In this document: positions 25,766 to 34,563 of the stretch, one piece after another
How positions within the stretch are numbered: the stretch's first letter is position 1
Layout: the number at the start of each line of letters is the position of its first letter
Assembly (NCBI GenBank): GCA_964434165.1
Contig: CAYSUS010000024.1
Span: forward strand, 1-64,000
Source of the DNA: CAYSUS01 sp964434165
GTDB taxonomy: Bacteria > Planctomycetota > Planctomycetia > Pirellulales > Thermoguttaceae
Direction of reading: 5' to 3'
DNA length: 64,000 bases
Notes under the pieces: generated by a model
What the model saw: only the letters and a program-made list of their open reading frames with translations
The model's database searches: none
What the model was told of the DNA's origin: nothing
Translations under genes and position numbers: made by a program

Positions 25766-26770
25766 ATGTCCGGGATCAGCATCACCTGTTTCGCCGCCAG
25801 CTACGCCGTATCCCTCGGCCTGGAAGTCACGCGGCTTTGGTTCCGCAGCGGCATCCGCGGGGCGGTGATGCTGGGCTTCGCGGCGGCCGGCCTCTTGGCG
25901 CACACGCTTTTTCTGGTGCATCGCGCGCTGACCATGACCGGCTCGCCGCTGTCGAGCGAGATGGACTGGTACCTGCTGGCCGCCTGGCTCCTGGTGGCCG
26001 TGTATCTGGGCCTGGTGTGGTCGCGGCCGAAGACGCCGTTTGGGCTGGTGCTCCTGCCGCTGGCGCTGGGGCTGATCGGGGCGGCCACCTTCCTGGCTAA
26101 CCACGAGCCGTTCGCCCGGGAGCCCGCCTCGCAGGTGTGGGGGCTGATCCACGCCGCCAGCCTGCTCGTGGCCGCGGTCTCGGTCCTGCTGGGGTTCGCG
26201 GCGGGCATGATGTATCTGTTCCAGTCCTGGCGTCTGAAGAGCAAGCAACCGCCCGCGCGCGGTCTGCGCCTGCCGAGCTTGGAGTGGTTACAGAAGCTCA
26301 ACAGCCGCGCCCTGGTCGTCGCCATGATGGCGGTCGGCGTGGGCGTGCTGTCGGGCATGAACCTGAACTTGATCAACCATCGCCGCCACGAGTCGCCGCT
26401 GCCCTGGACCGATCCGCTCGTGCTGGCCACGCTGGGCATGTTCGTCTGGCTGACGGTGGCCGTCCTGGTTGGTGCCCTTTATCGACCTGCCCGTGCCGGA
26501 CGCAAGGTGGCCTTGATGACCGTCGTGAGCTTCGTGTTCCTTGTGCTCGCCTTCTCGGCCATGCTCGTCATGGGCACCGAGCACGGCGGGGATAGAGGGC
26601 AGGGGTCAGGGGTCAGGAGTCAGGGGTCAGGAGGAAGGGATTGGGGATTGGGGATTGGGGATTGGCAACACGGGGCCGACATCGGCGCTGTATTCATCAT
26701 TCATCATTCACCATTCCTCGTTCGCACTCAGCCCCCGCCACCGGCCACTCCCCACGGAGGCCCGCCATGA
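25766..26770 (+). CDS. HemX/CcsA-like cytochrome c assembly membrane protein with repeat-derived C-terminal tail
   Basis: 334 residues with about eight TM segments; the first begins in ITCFAASYAVSLGLEV. It contains NHEPFAREPASQVWGLIHAASLLVA, fitting the heme-handling CcsA/HemX superfamily (conserved His pairs, tryptophan-rich turn). Homology seems to end near residue 275 (AMLVMGTEHGG). The last 59 residues (GQGSGVRSQGSGGRDWGLGI and on) are the translation of the heptad repeat at 26601-26724 and look unrelated to the family. The stop overlaps the hemA start (ATGA), so the frame is kept through the repeat. Pairing with hemA is classical; the role in heme delivery or HemA level is inferred. Confidence 0.8.
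   Translation: MSGISITCFAASYAVSLGLEVTRLWFRSGIRGAVMLGFAAAGLLAHTLFLVHRALTMTGSPLSSEMDWYLLAAWLLVAVYLGLVWSRPKTPFGLVLLPLALGLIGAATFLANHEPFAREPASQVWGLIHAASLLVAAVSVLLGFAAGMMYLFQSWRLKSKQPPARGLRLPSLEWLQKLNSRALVVAMMAVGVGVLSGMNLNLINHRRHESPLPWTDPLVLATLGMFVWLTVAVLVGALYRPARAGRKVALMTVVSFVFLVLAFSAMLVMGTEHGGDRGQGSGVRSQGSGGRDWGLGIGDWQHGADIGAVFIIHHSPFLVRTQPPPPATPHGGPP
26601..26724 (+). repeat. Heptameric tandem repeat (STRR-like) inside the hemX reading frame
   Basis: 26601-26663 is nine seven-base units: AGGGGTC, AGGGGTC, AGGAGTC, AGGGGTC, AGGAGGA, AGGGATT, then GGGGATT three times. After 28 bases, 26692-26719 has ATTCATC, ATTCATC, ATTCACC, ATTCCTC. Cyanobacterial short tandemly repeated repetitive (STRR) elements have the same seven-base period and similar G-rich units. 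Confidence 0.8.
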
Positions 26771-28038
26771 ACCTTCGCGTGGTAGGGTGCAGCCATCACA
26801 ACGCGTCGATTGCGGTCCGCGAGCGCCTGGCATTCAGCCCGGAACAGGCGACCGCCGCGCTGGCGCGGCTCCGCGCGGAGCGTCCCGAGCTGGAGGCGGT
26901 GCTGCTCTCCACCTGCAACCGCGTGGAGTTTTATCTTGCCGCGGAGGCTGGGCTGCTGCCGGCGCGGGCGGACGTGGCCGAACTGCTGGCCGTCTGGCGG
27001 GGGCTGAAGCCGGCGGAGTTGGTCCCGCACTTCTACCAGCACGACCAGCGCGAGGCCGCGCGCCATCTGTTCTGCGTGGCCGGCAGTCTCGACAGCATGG
27101 TGGTGGGCGAAGCTCAGATTCTCGCCCAGGTGAAGCAGGCCTACCAGCTCGCCACCAACCAGGGCACAACGGGCCCGCTGTTGCGCGCGGCGATTCAGGC
27201 CGCGGTCAAGGCCGCCCGCCGTGTGGCCACCGAGACCGGCATCCACCAACGCCGTGTGAGCGTGCCCAGCGTGGCCGTGGCCGACTTCGCCCGGCAGATC
27301 TTCGAGCGCTTCGACGACAAGCAGGCTTTGGTTCTCGGTGCCGGCGAGATGGCCGAGGAGACGCTCAAGTACCTCCGCGACGAGGGCGTGCGCGAGGTCG
27401 CCGTGGCGAATCGCAGCGTGGATCGGGCGGGGCAGCTCGCCGAGCGATGGCGCGGGCGGGTCGTGGTCTGGGAGCGGTTGGCGGACGCACTGACCGAGGC
27501 CGATCTGGTGATCAGCACCACGGGGTCGGAGGAGCCGGTGGTGACCGGGAGCCTGTTCGACCGGGTCGTGCACGCCCGCAGGCGCTGGCCGCTGTTCATC
27601 CTCGACCTGGCCGTGCCGCGGGATTTCGACCCGGCGGTCGGCGAGCGGTCGGGCGTGTATCTCTACTCCATCGACGACCTGAAGGCCGCCTGCGAGGCGA
27701 ACCGCCGCGAACGCAACGGCGAGATGCCCGCCGCCATGAAGATCGTCGAGCAGGAGACCGACCGCTTCATGGCCGAGGTGCACCGCCGGGCGAGCGCCCC
27801 GGTGATCCAGCAACTGCGCGACGGGTGGCACCGACCCAAGGAGGAAGAGCTGGAGCGGCTGTTCCACAAGCTGCCGGGGCTGGACGAGCGGGCGAGGGAC
27901 GAGATCCGGCAGTCGTTCGACCGCCTGGTCAACAAGCTGCTCCACCCGCCACTCGACACGCTCCGCGACGAATCGCGGCACGGCATCCCCAGCACGCTCC
28001 TGGAGGCCCTCGCAAAGCTCTTCCAGTTGAAGGATTGA
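26767..28038 (+). CDS. hemA: Glutamyl-tRNA reductase
   Basis: 423 residues from the ATG at 26767, with GGAGG 6 bases before it. Catalytic Cys50 lies in LSTCNRVEFY, exactly where the family has it. The NADPH-binding domain has ALVLGAGEMAEETLKYL. MVVGEAQILAQVKQAY is the conserved substrate-domain motif, and FILDLAVPRDFDPAVG is also typical. It reduces glutamyl-tRNA to glutamate-1-semialdehyde, the first committed step of C5 tetrapyrrole synthesis. Translation is probably coupled to HemX through the ATGA overlap. Confidence 0.96.
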   Translation: MNLRVVGCSHHNASIAVRERLAFSPEQATAALARLRAERPELEAVLLSTCNRVEFYLAAEAGLLPARADVAELLAVWRGLKPAELVPHFYQHDQREAARHLFCVAGSLDSMVVGEAQILAQVKQAYQLATNQGTTGPLLRAAIQAAVKAARRVATETGIHQRRVSVPSVAVADFARQIFERFDDKQALVLGAGEMAEETLKYLRDEGVREVAVANRSVDRAGQLAERWRGRVVVWERLADALTEADLVISTTGSEEPVVTGSLFDRVVHARRRWPLFILDLAVPRDFDPAVGERSGVYLYSIDDLKAACEANRRERNGEMPAAMKIVEQETDRFMAEVHRRASAPVIQQLRDGWHRPKEEELERLFHKLPGLDERARDEIRQSFDRLVNKLLHPPLDTLRDESRHGIPSTLLEALAKLFQLKD

Positions 28039-28114
28039 CGGCGCCCATACGGCTCGGACCGAAGGCCGGTCGCAACTCGTCCCCCGGACACCACCGAAGG
28101 ATTGCCCCGGGATC

Positions 28115-28724
28115 GTGAAGGAGATCAACCCTTACCAGTCGCCCAGGGTCTCGGACCACGAGCAGGCGGGGGCCTCGGCATCGCGAATGGTCCCGGAGCG
28201 CCTGTTGATCATCCGCTCGGCGCGGCTCGGGGGGCAAATCGGGTGCATCGTGCCGGCCCTGCTGGGCGGCTCGCTCTTGCTCATCTGGTGGCTGGACCTG
28301 TTCGGGGACCCTTTCCTGTTCGCGCCCCGGCAGGCGGTGTGNNNNNNNNNNNNNNNNNNNNNNNNNNNNNNNNNNNNNNNNNNNNNNNNNNNNNNNNNNN
28401 NNNNNNNNNNNNNNNNNNNNNNNNNNNNNNNNNNNNNNNNNGACGTTTCTGACCGTGATCGGACTGGTGATGCTCGGATCGGTCTCGGGGTTCGTGGTGC
28501 CGGCCCTGCTGGGCGGCTCGCTCCTGCTCATCCGGTGGCTGGACCTGTTCGGGGACCCTTTCCTGTTCGCGCCCCGGCAGGCGGTGTGGACGTTTCTGAC
28601 CGTGATCGGACTGGTGATGCTCGGATCGGTCTCGGGGTTCGTGCTGGGCGGTGCCGTGGGACTGGCCCGCGTGAGGGTGCGGCGCCAACGCGACAGCGAT
28701 GCGCCGCAAGGCGGCGGGGCGTAG
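28115..28724 (+). CDS. Membrane protein with 49-residue tandem repeats, interrupted by an assembly gap
   Basis: Starts at a GTG; the N-terminus MKEINPYQSP carries a motif seen at the start of many planctomycete membrane proteins. The core is a 49-residue unit, VPALLGGSLLLIRWLDLFGD then PFLFAPRQAVWTFLTVIGLV then MLGSVSGFV, occurring at least twice in tandem. It encodes pairs of hydrophobic helices with an aspartate-containing turn. A 100-N gap splits the first unit. If the gap is removed, the frame and the repeat continue exactly, so the true gap is probably zero or a multiple of 147 bases. The C-terminus is basic (ARVRVRRQRDS). Function unknown. Confidence 0.65.
28250..28643 (+). repeat. 147-bp coding tandem repeat, at least two copies
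   Basis: Copy A is 28250-28341 plus 28442-28496; copy B is 28497-28643. The readable parts differ at two or so bases (CTCTTGCTCATCTGG versus CTCCTGCTCATCCGG). They are therefore two real copies, not one contig end read twice. The copy number is unresolved because of the gap. Confidence 0.85.
28342..28441. other. Assembly gap of 100 N
   Basis: Exactly 100 unknown bases, the usual placeholder length for a gap of unknown size. The bases on either side join seamlessly into the tandem repeat unit, which probably caused the assembly break. Confidence 0.97.
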
Positions 28725-28856
28725 CGGCGCCCGATCGCCGCGGAGCTTGACGCGTCGTGGGGACGCAGGTTATCGTCGCGGGAGTATCGGCCGGAAGCGA
28801 ATCGGCGCATCCGAGCGGATCGACGCGTCCCTTCCTGACTCCGGAGCAGAGAATCG

Positions 28857-30374
28857 ATGCTCGTGCTCGCGCGCTTCTCCGTCGGCGTGACGCGCCGGTT
28901 GATCCCGCGGCTTCTGGTGCTACTGATGACGGCCGCGGTGGCGCTCTCGGGCTGCGGCGGAGACACTAAGACGCCGCGCGGCGAGGACCGCGCGCGGCGA
29001 AGCCCGAAAGGCCGGTCCGCGGCGGAGCGATCCGGTGAGGCTCCCGGGGCGAGGGACACCACGAGCGGTGAGCAGACGGGCGAAGCCCCGGCGCCCGAGC
29101 CGCCTCCTCCAGCCCCGCTCACCGGACCGCTCGCCCGGGCCGACGAGTTGCTGCGGCAGAACCGGTTCGACGCGGCCGCCGCGGCGGTCGGCAAGGTCCT
29201 TCGCACACCGCGCGACGATGCGGAGCGGGGCCAGGCCCAGCAGTTGCAGGTTCGCATCGAGGACTGCCGCCGCGCTTGCGAGGATCTCAAGGGGCTGCTG
29301 CCGCAGCTCGCGGCCGACGACCCGCAGGCGGTCATCGACGCGCAGAACCGTTTCTTCGAGCGGGGCGACGTGGCCGTGCCGCTCCTGGCCGACGCGATCG
29401 AGTCGGGGGACGAATCGATCGCCCAGGCTGCCCTGAAGACGCTGCCCACGCTCCGTCGTCCGGGCCCGACGCTGCCGGTGCTCGTCGCACTGCTCCGCCG
29501 GCCGGAGCAGGAGTCCCTTTGGCCGGAGGCGATCCGGCAGATCAGCACCATGTGCGGCTCCGGGGCAGGCGGGCCGTTGCTGGAGCTGGCCCTCCGGGCC
29601 GGCGACGAGCCCCAGCGATGCGCGGCGCTCGCCGCCCTGGGACAAATCGACGACCCGCCTAAGCGCACTGTCGCCGCGGTCCTCCCATGGGTCTTCCAGG
29701 ACGGGCCGGCCACGGCCCCGGCGCTGCGCGCGTTCGCCAGGGCGGTAAAAACGCATCAACTTCACGATCTGGCCACGCGGCGGGGATGGGACGTGCAGCT
29801 CTCGGCCGAGGCGGAGCAGGGACTTGCCGGCCTTCCCGGGCGGTTAGAGCAACTCGTTCGATCGCCCGCCGCCCCGGTGGCCGCGGCCGCCCGGCGCGTG
29901 GCCGTGCTGACGCGGCAAATGCCGGCCGAGCCGCTTTCGGGCGTGACGGTGCTGGCTTTCCACGCGGAGGAGGAGGACGGGCGGGCCGGGGCCGTCGTGG
30001 ACGGGGAGTGGAACACCACCGAGAAGTCGAAGATGTGGCGCTACCGGACCGGCAAGCCGGGCTCGATGGTGCTCGATCTGGTCGAGGCCCGGACCGTGTG
30101 CGGGGTCCGGGTCTGGAACTATAACCTGCCCGACAAGACGCATCGCGGCTGGAAGGAGGTGGCCGTGTACGTCGGAAGCGATCCCTCCTCCCTTGGCGAT
30201 CCGGTCGCGCGGGGCTGGCTTCCCGAGGCCCCGGGCGACGGCGACGCTCCGGATTACAGCGTGACGATTCCCGTCGATTTCCGCGCGGGGCGTTACGTGC
30301 GTCTCCGCGCATCGAGCCTGTGGCGCGAGGACTCGGAAAGCGGATTGACGGAAGTCGAGGTGTTGGGGTTCTGA
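28857..30374 (+). CDS. Lipoprotein with HEAT-like region and C-terminal discoidin-like domain
   Basis: 505 residues. The signal peptide ends in the lipobox LSGC (RLLVLLMTAAVALSGC), so the product is probably lipid-anchored. A Pro/Glu/Arg-rich linker follows, then a helical region (about residues 90-360) with repeated short helices resembling HEAT repeats (DVAVPLLADAIESGDESIAQ, GPLLELALRAGDEPQRCAAL). The C-terminal about 140 residues resemble an F5/8 type C (discoidin) carbohydrate-binding fold, with SMVLDLVEARTVCGVRVWNY, VYVGSDPSSLGDPVA and YVRLRASSLW. A surface scaffold or glycan-binding role is inferred. I do not know a named ortholog. Confidence 0.65.
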   Translation: MLVLARFSVGVTRRLIPRLLVLLMTAAVALSGCGGDTKTPRGEDRARRSPKGRSAAERSGEAPGARDTTSGEQTGEAPAPEPPPPAPLTGPLARADELLRQNRFDAAAAAVGKVLRTPRDDAERGQAQQLQVRIEDCRRACEDLKGLLPQLAADDPQAVIDAQNRFFERGDVAVPLLADAIESGDESIAQAALKTLPTLRRPGPTLPVLVALLRRPEQESLWPEAIRQISTMCGSGAGGPLLELALRAGDEPQRCAALAALGQIDDPPKRTVAAVLPWVFQDGPATAPALRAFARAVKTHQLHDLATRRGWDVQLSAEAEQGLAGLPGRLEQLVRSPAAPVAAAARRVAVLTRQMPAEPLSGVTVLAFHAEEEDGRAGAVVDGEWNTTEKSKMWRYRTGKPGSMVLDLVEARTVCGVRVWNYNLPDKTHRGWKEVAVYVGSDPSSLGDPVARGWLPEAPGDGDAPDYSVTIPVDFRAGRYVRLRASSLWREDSESGLTEVEVLGF

Positions 30375-30399
30375 TGGGCGAGGGGCGGCTGTGCGTCAT

Positions 30400-30500
30400 C
30401 GTACTTCCGTGCTCGCGTACTCGGCGTTGAGCATGAAGTGAACGTGGGAACCAACCTGCCTGCAAGTTCCTGAATACTTGCTCCTGCCCCCTGACTCCCG
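30400..30500. repeat. Dispersed repeat (GTACTTCCGTGCTCG family), copy 2
   Basis: CGTACTTCCGTGCTCGCGTA, then GAGCATGAAGTG, AACCAACCTGCC and a TTGCTCCTGCCCCCTGACTC run. The order of these blocks matches 49285-49425 (GTACTTCGTGCTCG, GAGCATCGAC, GACCAACCTAC, TTGACTCCTGCTCCC). The 3' part is heptad-like. It lies between the lipoprotein and FG-GAP genes. Confidence 0.55.
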
Positions 30501-30608
30501 ATGCCTTCAAGCGGCGGGTAGGCCCGCCGGCCAAATGGTGGTGGTTTCCGAGTTCCGACCTCCAACAGTCGCGTTCTGTACCTTTCCGCAACCCCCAAGG
30601 AGCCTGTC

Positions 30609-31814
30609 ATGTCCGATCGTGGGTTGGTGTTTCGCGCGGCGCTCGGTCTGTTCGCGTTGAGGATTGTCGGGCTGGTCGGGCCAGATGCGGCGAAGGCGGA
30701 GGAGGGCGGCGTGCGGTTCTCGGCCCGCTGCCTGATGGTCAGTCCCAACGAGGGCTGCGCGGTGGGCGACGTGGACCGCGACGGGCGGCCCGACGTGGTC
30801 GCGGGAACCCACTGGTTCCGGGCGCCCGCCTTCGTCCCCCGACCCGTCCGCGACATCCCGCAGGTGATGGGCGAGTACTACGCCAACAACGGCGACCATC
30901 TCCACGACGTGGACGGCGACGGCTGGCTCGACGTGATCTCCGGCGGATGGATGGAGGCCGAGCAGTGCTGGTACAAGAACCCCGGCAAGCTCGGCCTGGA
31001 GCGGGGCTACAAGTGGCCGCGCCATCTGCTCAAGGAGACCCGGGGGCAGAACGAGTGCTTCGAGCTGAAGGACTTCGACGGCGACGGCACGCCCGAGCTG
31101 CTGGTCAACTGCTGGAAGAAGAAGGACCCCGTTGTGGTCTGGAAGCTGACCAAGACCGACGGCAGGCCTGACCTGGAGCGGGTCGTGCTGGGGGCCGACG
31201 GGGGAGGGCACGGTTTCGCCTTCGGCGACATCAACGGCGACGGGCGCGAGGATCTGGCCGTGGAGACCGGCTGGTACGAGCGGCCCGAGGGCGATCCGCT
31301 CGCCCGGCCGTGGGAGTTCCATCCGGAGACGGCCTTGCCGCACCCAAGCTGCCCGTTCGTCATCTACGACGTCAACGGCGACGGCCGCTCAGACCTGTTG
31401 TGGGGCAAAGCCCACGACTACGGCCTGTTCTGGTGGGAGCAGGACGAGCCCAAGCCGGACGGGACGACCACCTGGACCGAGCACGTCATCGACAAGTCGT
31501 GGTCGCAGGTGCACGTCGTGGTGCGGGCCGATCTGGACGGGGACGGCACGCGGGAGATCGTCACCGGCAAGCGCGTCCGCGGGCACGCCGGCAAGGATCC
31601 CGGCGGCGACGGGCCGGCCGTGATGTATTACTACCAGTGGAACGCGCGGGCCAAGGACTTCGATCGGTTCACGATCTCCGCCCCCGGGGCCGGCGTCGGC
31701 ACAGGCATGCAGATCGCCGCGGCCGACCTGAACGGTGATGGCCGCATTGACCTGGCCGTGTCGGGAAAGACCGGCACCTACGTGCTGATCAACGAGGGTC
31801 GTTCCACTCCGTAA
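30609..31814 (+). CDS. Secreted FG-GAP/VCBS repeat protein
   Basis: 401 residues. AAGGAG lies 6 bases before the ATG, and the signal peptide ends near DAAKA. The body is a beta-propeller of repeated calcium-binding-like loops: GDVDRDGRPDVVAG, DVDGDGWLDVISGG, KDFDGDGTPELLVN, GDINGDGREDLAVET, DVNGDGRSDLLWG, DLDGDGTREIVTG, DLNGDGRIDLAVSG. Such integrin-alpha-like propellers are frequent secreted proteins in planctomycetes; the ligand is unknown. No enzymatic domain is present. Confidence 0.85.
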   Translation: MSDRGLVFRAALGLFALRIVGLVGPDAAKAEEGGVRFSARCLMVSPNEGCAVGDVDRDGRPDVVAGTHWFRAPAFVPRPVRDIPQVMGEYYANNGDHLHDVDGDGWLDVISGGWMEAEQCWYKNPGKLGLERGYKWPRHLLKETRGQNECFELKDFDGDGTPELLVNCWKKKDPVVVWKLTKTDGRPDLERVVLGADGGGHGFAFGDINGDGREDLAVETGWYERPEGDPLARPWEFHPETALPHPSCPFVIYDVNGDGRSDLLWGKAHDYGLFWWEQDEPKPDGTTTWTEHVIDKSWSQVHVVVRADLDGDGTREIVTGKRVRGHAGKDPGGDGPAVMYYYQWNARAKDFDRFTISAPGAGVGTGMQIAAADLNGDGRIDLAVSGKTGTYVLINEGRSTP

Positions 31815-31836
31815 GACGGAGGGCTACGCCGCCCGG

Positions 31837-32346
31837 TTACCCACCCGTCTTCTCCGCCCCGCCCTCGTAGAATTCGCGGTTGTTGGGCCAGATGGCGCCG
31901 GTGCGGACGTCGTACTGCCACCCGCTCGGCTTGCCCACCACGCCGGTCGGCTTCTTGCCGGGCTGGGCCACCGGCACCACGAGATCGCTCTGCGTGTAGG
32001 GGTTGACGGGCAGCACGCCGAAGTAGGGGCCGTAGGGAAAGGCCGGACTCGGAGGGCCCATGTCGCCATAGGCGTTGGTCGCCCGGACCAGCTGCGGCAA
32101 TCCGCCGTCCGCCAGCTTCGGATATTGCCCCAGGTGGTTGACGTGGTATAGCTCGATCTGCGACTGGTACACGTGGAGGTTGTGGGTCAGCACGCTCTCC
32201 ATGGCGTCGGTCGTGGTGCCCTGGAGGTGCGTAAGCACTGCTCCCGACATGATCGCGATGATCGTGACCACGATCATGGTCTCGATGAGCGTGAAAGCCC
32301 GACGAGATCGAATTCGACGGTGGCGCGCGTGCCGATTGGAAGCCAT
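31837..32346 (-). CDS. Type II secretion/pseudopilin GspG-like protein
   Basis: 169 residues from the ATG at 32346. The basic leader SNRHARHRRIRSRRA is followed by the prepilin signature FTLIETMIVVTIIAIMSG, with Phe at +1 and Glu at +5; the residue before the cut is Ala instead of the usual Gly. Residues about 60-80 (LYHVNHLGQYPKLADGG) and the YGPYFGVLPVNPYT motif are typical of GspG-like planctomycete pseudopilins. It would be cleaved by a prepilin peptidase and assembled in the inner membrane. No other T2S gene is adjacent, so it is an orphan pseudopilin. Confidence 0.8.
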   Translation of the reverse strand: MASNRHARHRRIRSRRAFTLIETMIVVTIIAIMSGAVLTHLQGTTTDAMESVLTHNLHVYQSQIELYHVNHLGQYPKLADGGLPQLVRATNAYGDMGPPSPAFPYGPYFGVLPVNPYTQSDLVVPVAQPGKKPTGVVGKPSGWQYDVRTGAIWPNNREFYEGGAEKTGG

Positions 32347-32552
32347 GGGCGAGGCCAACCCGGCTGGACCCGAATGCGCGGCAGCAAGGCCCCCCTCGCC
32401 GCCTCTGAAATATGGAACACTGTGGCCGCGGAGGGGCGGTCGTCGCGCCGACTTCTACCGCTTTCCGGGGGGCTGCACAAACCGCACAACCTGTCGCGGG
32501 CCCGTGCGAGTCCGGCCCCGAGCCCGTGTGGCCGCGGCAGGGCACGGGCAGC

Positions 32553-32945
32553 TCACGCCGGATCGACCGCGGCGTCCAGCAACGGCCTGAGCCGCTCGTG
32601 CGTCGCCGAGGCGTGAAGGTCGCCCTTGCCGAAGCCCGGCTCGGCCCCCAGGGCTTCGGCCGCCTGTTGGGCCTCGGGGTAGTCGCTCAGCAGCATGCAG
32701 GGGATCGCCTTCAGGGACGGGTCGCTCTTGATCTGTCGGATCAGTTCGATCCCCTCAGACGCGTCCTTGCCGCGGAGCTTGCGGTTGACGAGGACCAGAT
32801 CGAAGCGGCCCTGGCGGAGCATCGCCAAGGCATCGTGGACGGCCCGGGCAGAGACTACCTCGGCGCCGAGCTCGCGCTCGATGAGCCCTCGGACCTCTTC
32901 CTGATCGATCCGGCAGTTCCCCACTTGAAGGACGCGCTTGGGCAT
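32553..32945 (-). CDS. Degenerate response-regulator receiver domain protein
   Basis: 130 residues from the ATG at 32945 (MPKRVLQVGNCRIDQEEVRG). The fold pattern is a CheY-like receiver, with AEVVSARAVHDALAMLRQGRFDLVLV, IELIRQIKSDPSLKAIPCMLLSDYPEA and GAEPGFGKGDL (the conserved Lys region). The phosphoacceptor position is Asn54 (LVNRKL), not Asp, and the acidic pair after strand 1 is replaced by NCRIDQ. Phosphorylation is thus unlikely; the protein may act as a constitutive binding module. No histidine kinase or output domain is adjacent. A longer start at 33059 adds low-complexity sequence. Confidence 0.75.
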   Translation of the reverse strand: MPKRVLQVGNCRIDQEEVRGLIERELGAEVVSARAVHDALAMLRQGRFDLVLVNRKLRGKDASEGIELIRQIKSDPSLKAIPCMLLSDYPEAQQAAEALGAEPGFGKGDLHASATHERLRPLLDAAVDPA

Positions 32946-33132
32946 GGTATTGCGGGCGGGGTAAGCGGCGGTCTCCATCGACTTCCGACGTCTCGAGGAG
33001 TTCGAGAGTCTGGAGAAAGGGCTCTGTCGGATCGTATCGGGCGAGGCAATCCCCGTCACGCAGCGACGGAGCCATTTTGCATTTGGGGGCCGAGCGCGGC
33101 GATCGCACGTCGCGCTCCAGGGCCGCCTCCCC

Positions 33133-34101
33133 TTACTCCACTCGCTCCACGCGCAAGTCGTGGCTTCCGTCGGGGAGGCACAGTTCGTAGAAAAAGAGGG
33201 TCGCCTCGGGCAGATTCAGAACGTCGAAGTACCTTGCTGCCGGGGCCGTCTCACCGTCCCCGAGCGGCCCGACGCGTGTGACGCGATGGAAGCGCCGCAG
33301 GTCGAGGCTGAAGGCCAGCCCCGCGCGCTCCTGGTCGTTCTGCTCGACCGACGCCGCACCGTCGTAAAGGGCCAGCCATGCCGGGCCGCGGTGCCAGAGC
33401 GTGGTCACCCGGGCGCAGAACCCGTCCCACGCCCCCGGCTTGGGGCTGAGGATCGGGCCTTCCCAGTGCCAGGTCAGCCCGTCGTTGCTCGTCGCCAGTC
33501 CCGAGCCGGTCCGCACCAGGCCGGTGCCGAACACGTCCTGGGTGCCGTGCAGTTCCTCGTGCGAGGCGGTGGGATGGCGGCCGGCGAAGGCGACGCTCAT
33601 GTGCCACAATCCGCCCACCCGGAACACGAACGGATCCTTCACGCCCTCGGCCGCGATGCTCGTGGGGTTGAGCACCGTCCGCATGGCCGTGGGATCGAGC
33701 CGGTCGGGCCGGTCCGCCTCGAGGAGCCCGACCTGCCAGCGCCCGTCCACCGGGCTGACGTAGCTGACGTACAAGCGCCACGTGCCTGCGGGGGTCCAGG
33801 CCAGCGCACACCTCCCAATGCTCGCCGCTCGGAGGTCCTCGCGGCTGGCCGACCATATGTCGTCGACGGACTCGCCATCGGCTGCGAAGGCGATGCGGAC
33901 TTCGAAGCCACGGTCGAGCCCTTTGCCGCGAGGCCGCCGCAAGCGGTAAGCGAGGTAGACGGCGCCGGTCCGCGGGTCGAGAGCCGCGGCGGGCGCGCCG
34001 GCCCAGTGACCCTCGCCGCGCCCCGGCGCGGGGCGGATAACCTGGCCCGCTGCCGGGTCCAGTTGCGGAAGCGGAGACCAGTCCCGGGGATCCTGCTGCA
34101 T
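33133..34101 (-). CDS. GH43/GH32-like five-bladed beta-propeller protein
   Basis: 322 residues from the ATG at 34101 (MQQDPRDWSPLPQL). No signal peptide, so probably cytoplasmic. Propeller-type repeats include GAVYLAYRLRRPRG, WRLYVSYVSPVDGRWQVGLLEA, VKDPFVFRVGGLWHMSVAF, GLATSNDGLTWHWEGPIL and FFYELCLPDGSHDLRVE. This layout resembles the five-bladed propellers of GH43-like and GH130-like proteins. The DPFVF strand fits the family, but I cannot assign catalytic residues confidently. Substrate and activity unknown. Confidence 0.6.
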   Translation of the reverse strand: MQQDPRDWSPLPQLDPAAGQVIRPAPGRGEGHWAGAPAAALDPRTGAVYLAYRLRRPRGKGLDRGFEVRIAFAADGESVDDIWSASREDLRAASIGRCALAWTPAGTWRLYVSYVSPVDGRWQVGLLEADRPDRLDPTAMRTVLNPTSIAAEGVKDPFVFRVGGLWHMSVAFAGRHPTASHEELHGTQDVFGTGLVRTGSGLATSNDGLTWHWEGPILSPKPGAWDGFCARVTTLWHRGPAWLALYDGAASVEQNDQERAGLAFSLDLRRFHRVTRVGPLGDGETAPAARYFDVLNLPEATLFFYELCLPDGSHDLRVERVE

Positions 34102-34563
34102 GGGGGCAACGGTGGGCCGACGGAATCGAGCGGCGTGGTCGCGACGTTCGTACGCGATCATACCCCGACCGTCCGTGGGGCGACAAGACGCGATCGCAGT
34201 CGCTTCGGCGCGCCCGAACACCGCGGATAGCATCGATACACGGGGCCGCGCGGCCTCCTCGATCGGTCCACCCCCCTTCTTCGGCTGCAGGTTCCGGCCG
34301 CGCGCGACTGGGGACGCGAAGCGTCCCGCCCTTATCGATTTCGCCTTTTCGGCTTCCAGGCGTGTCGCTCACGTTGGGCTGATCGAGCGATCGCCGCCTG
34401 CGCCGACCTCGCGCCGACGACCCGCGGGTCATGCGTGGACAGGTACCGTAGCGTCCCGTACGCTACGTGTGGGGCGGGACCCGGCTTTGCCCAAGCCGGG
34501 CTTCCGGTCCCTTCTTCGCGGACCTCCTTGGGGATCGCCCGGCAATCCTCCGCGGCGCGGGTC

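Noticed and set aside
28115..28750. Reading straight through the N-run to a stop at 28750
   Set aside because: The 100-N placeholder shifts the frame; the repeat unit shows the true frame ends at 28724.
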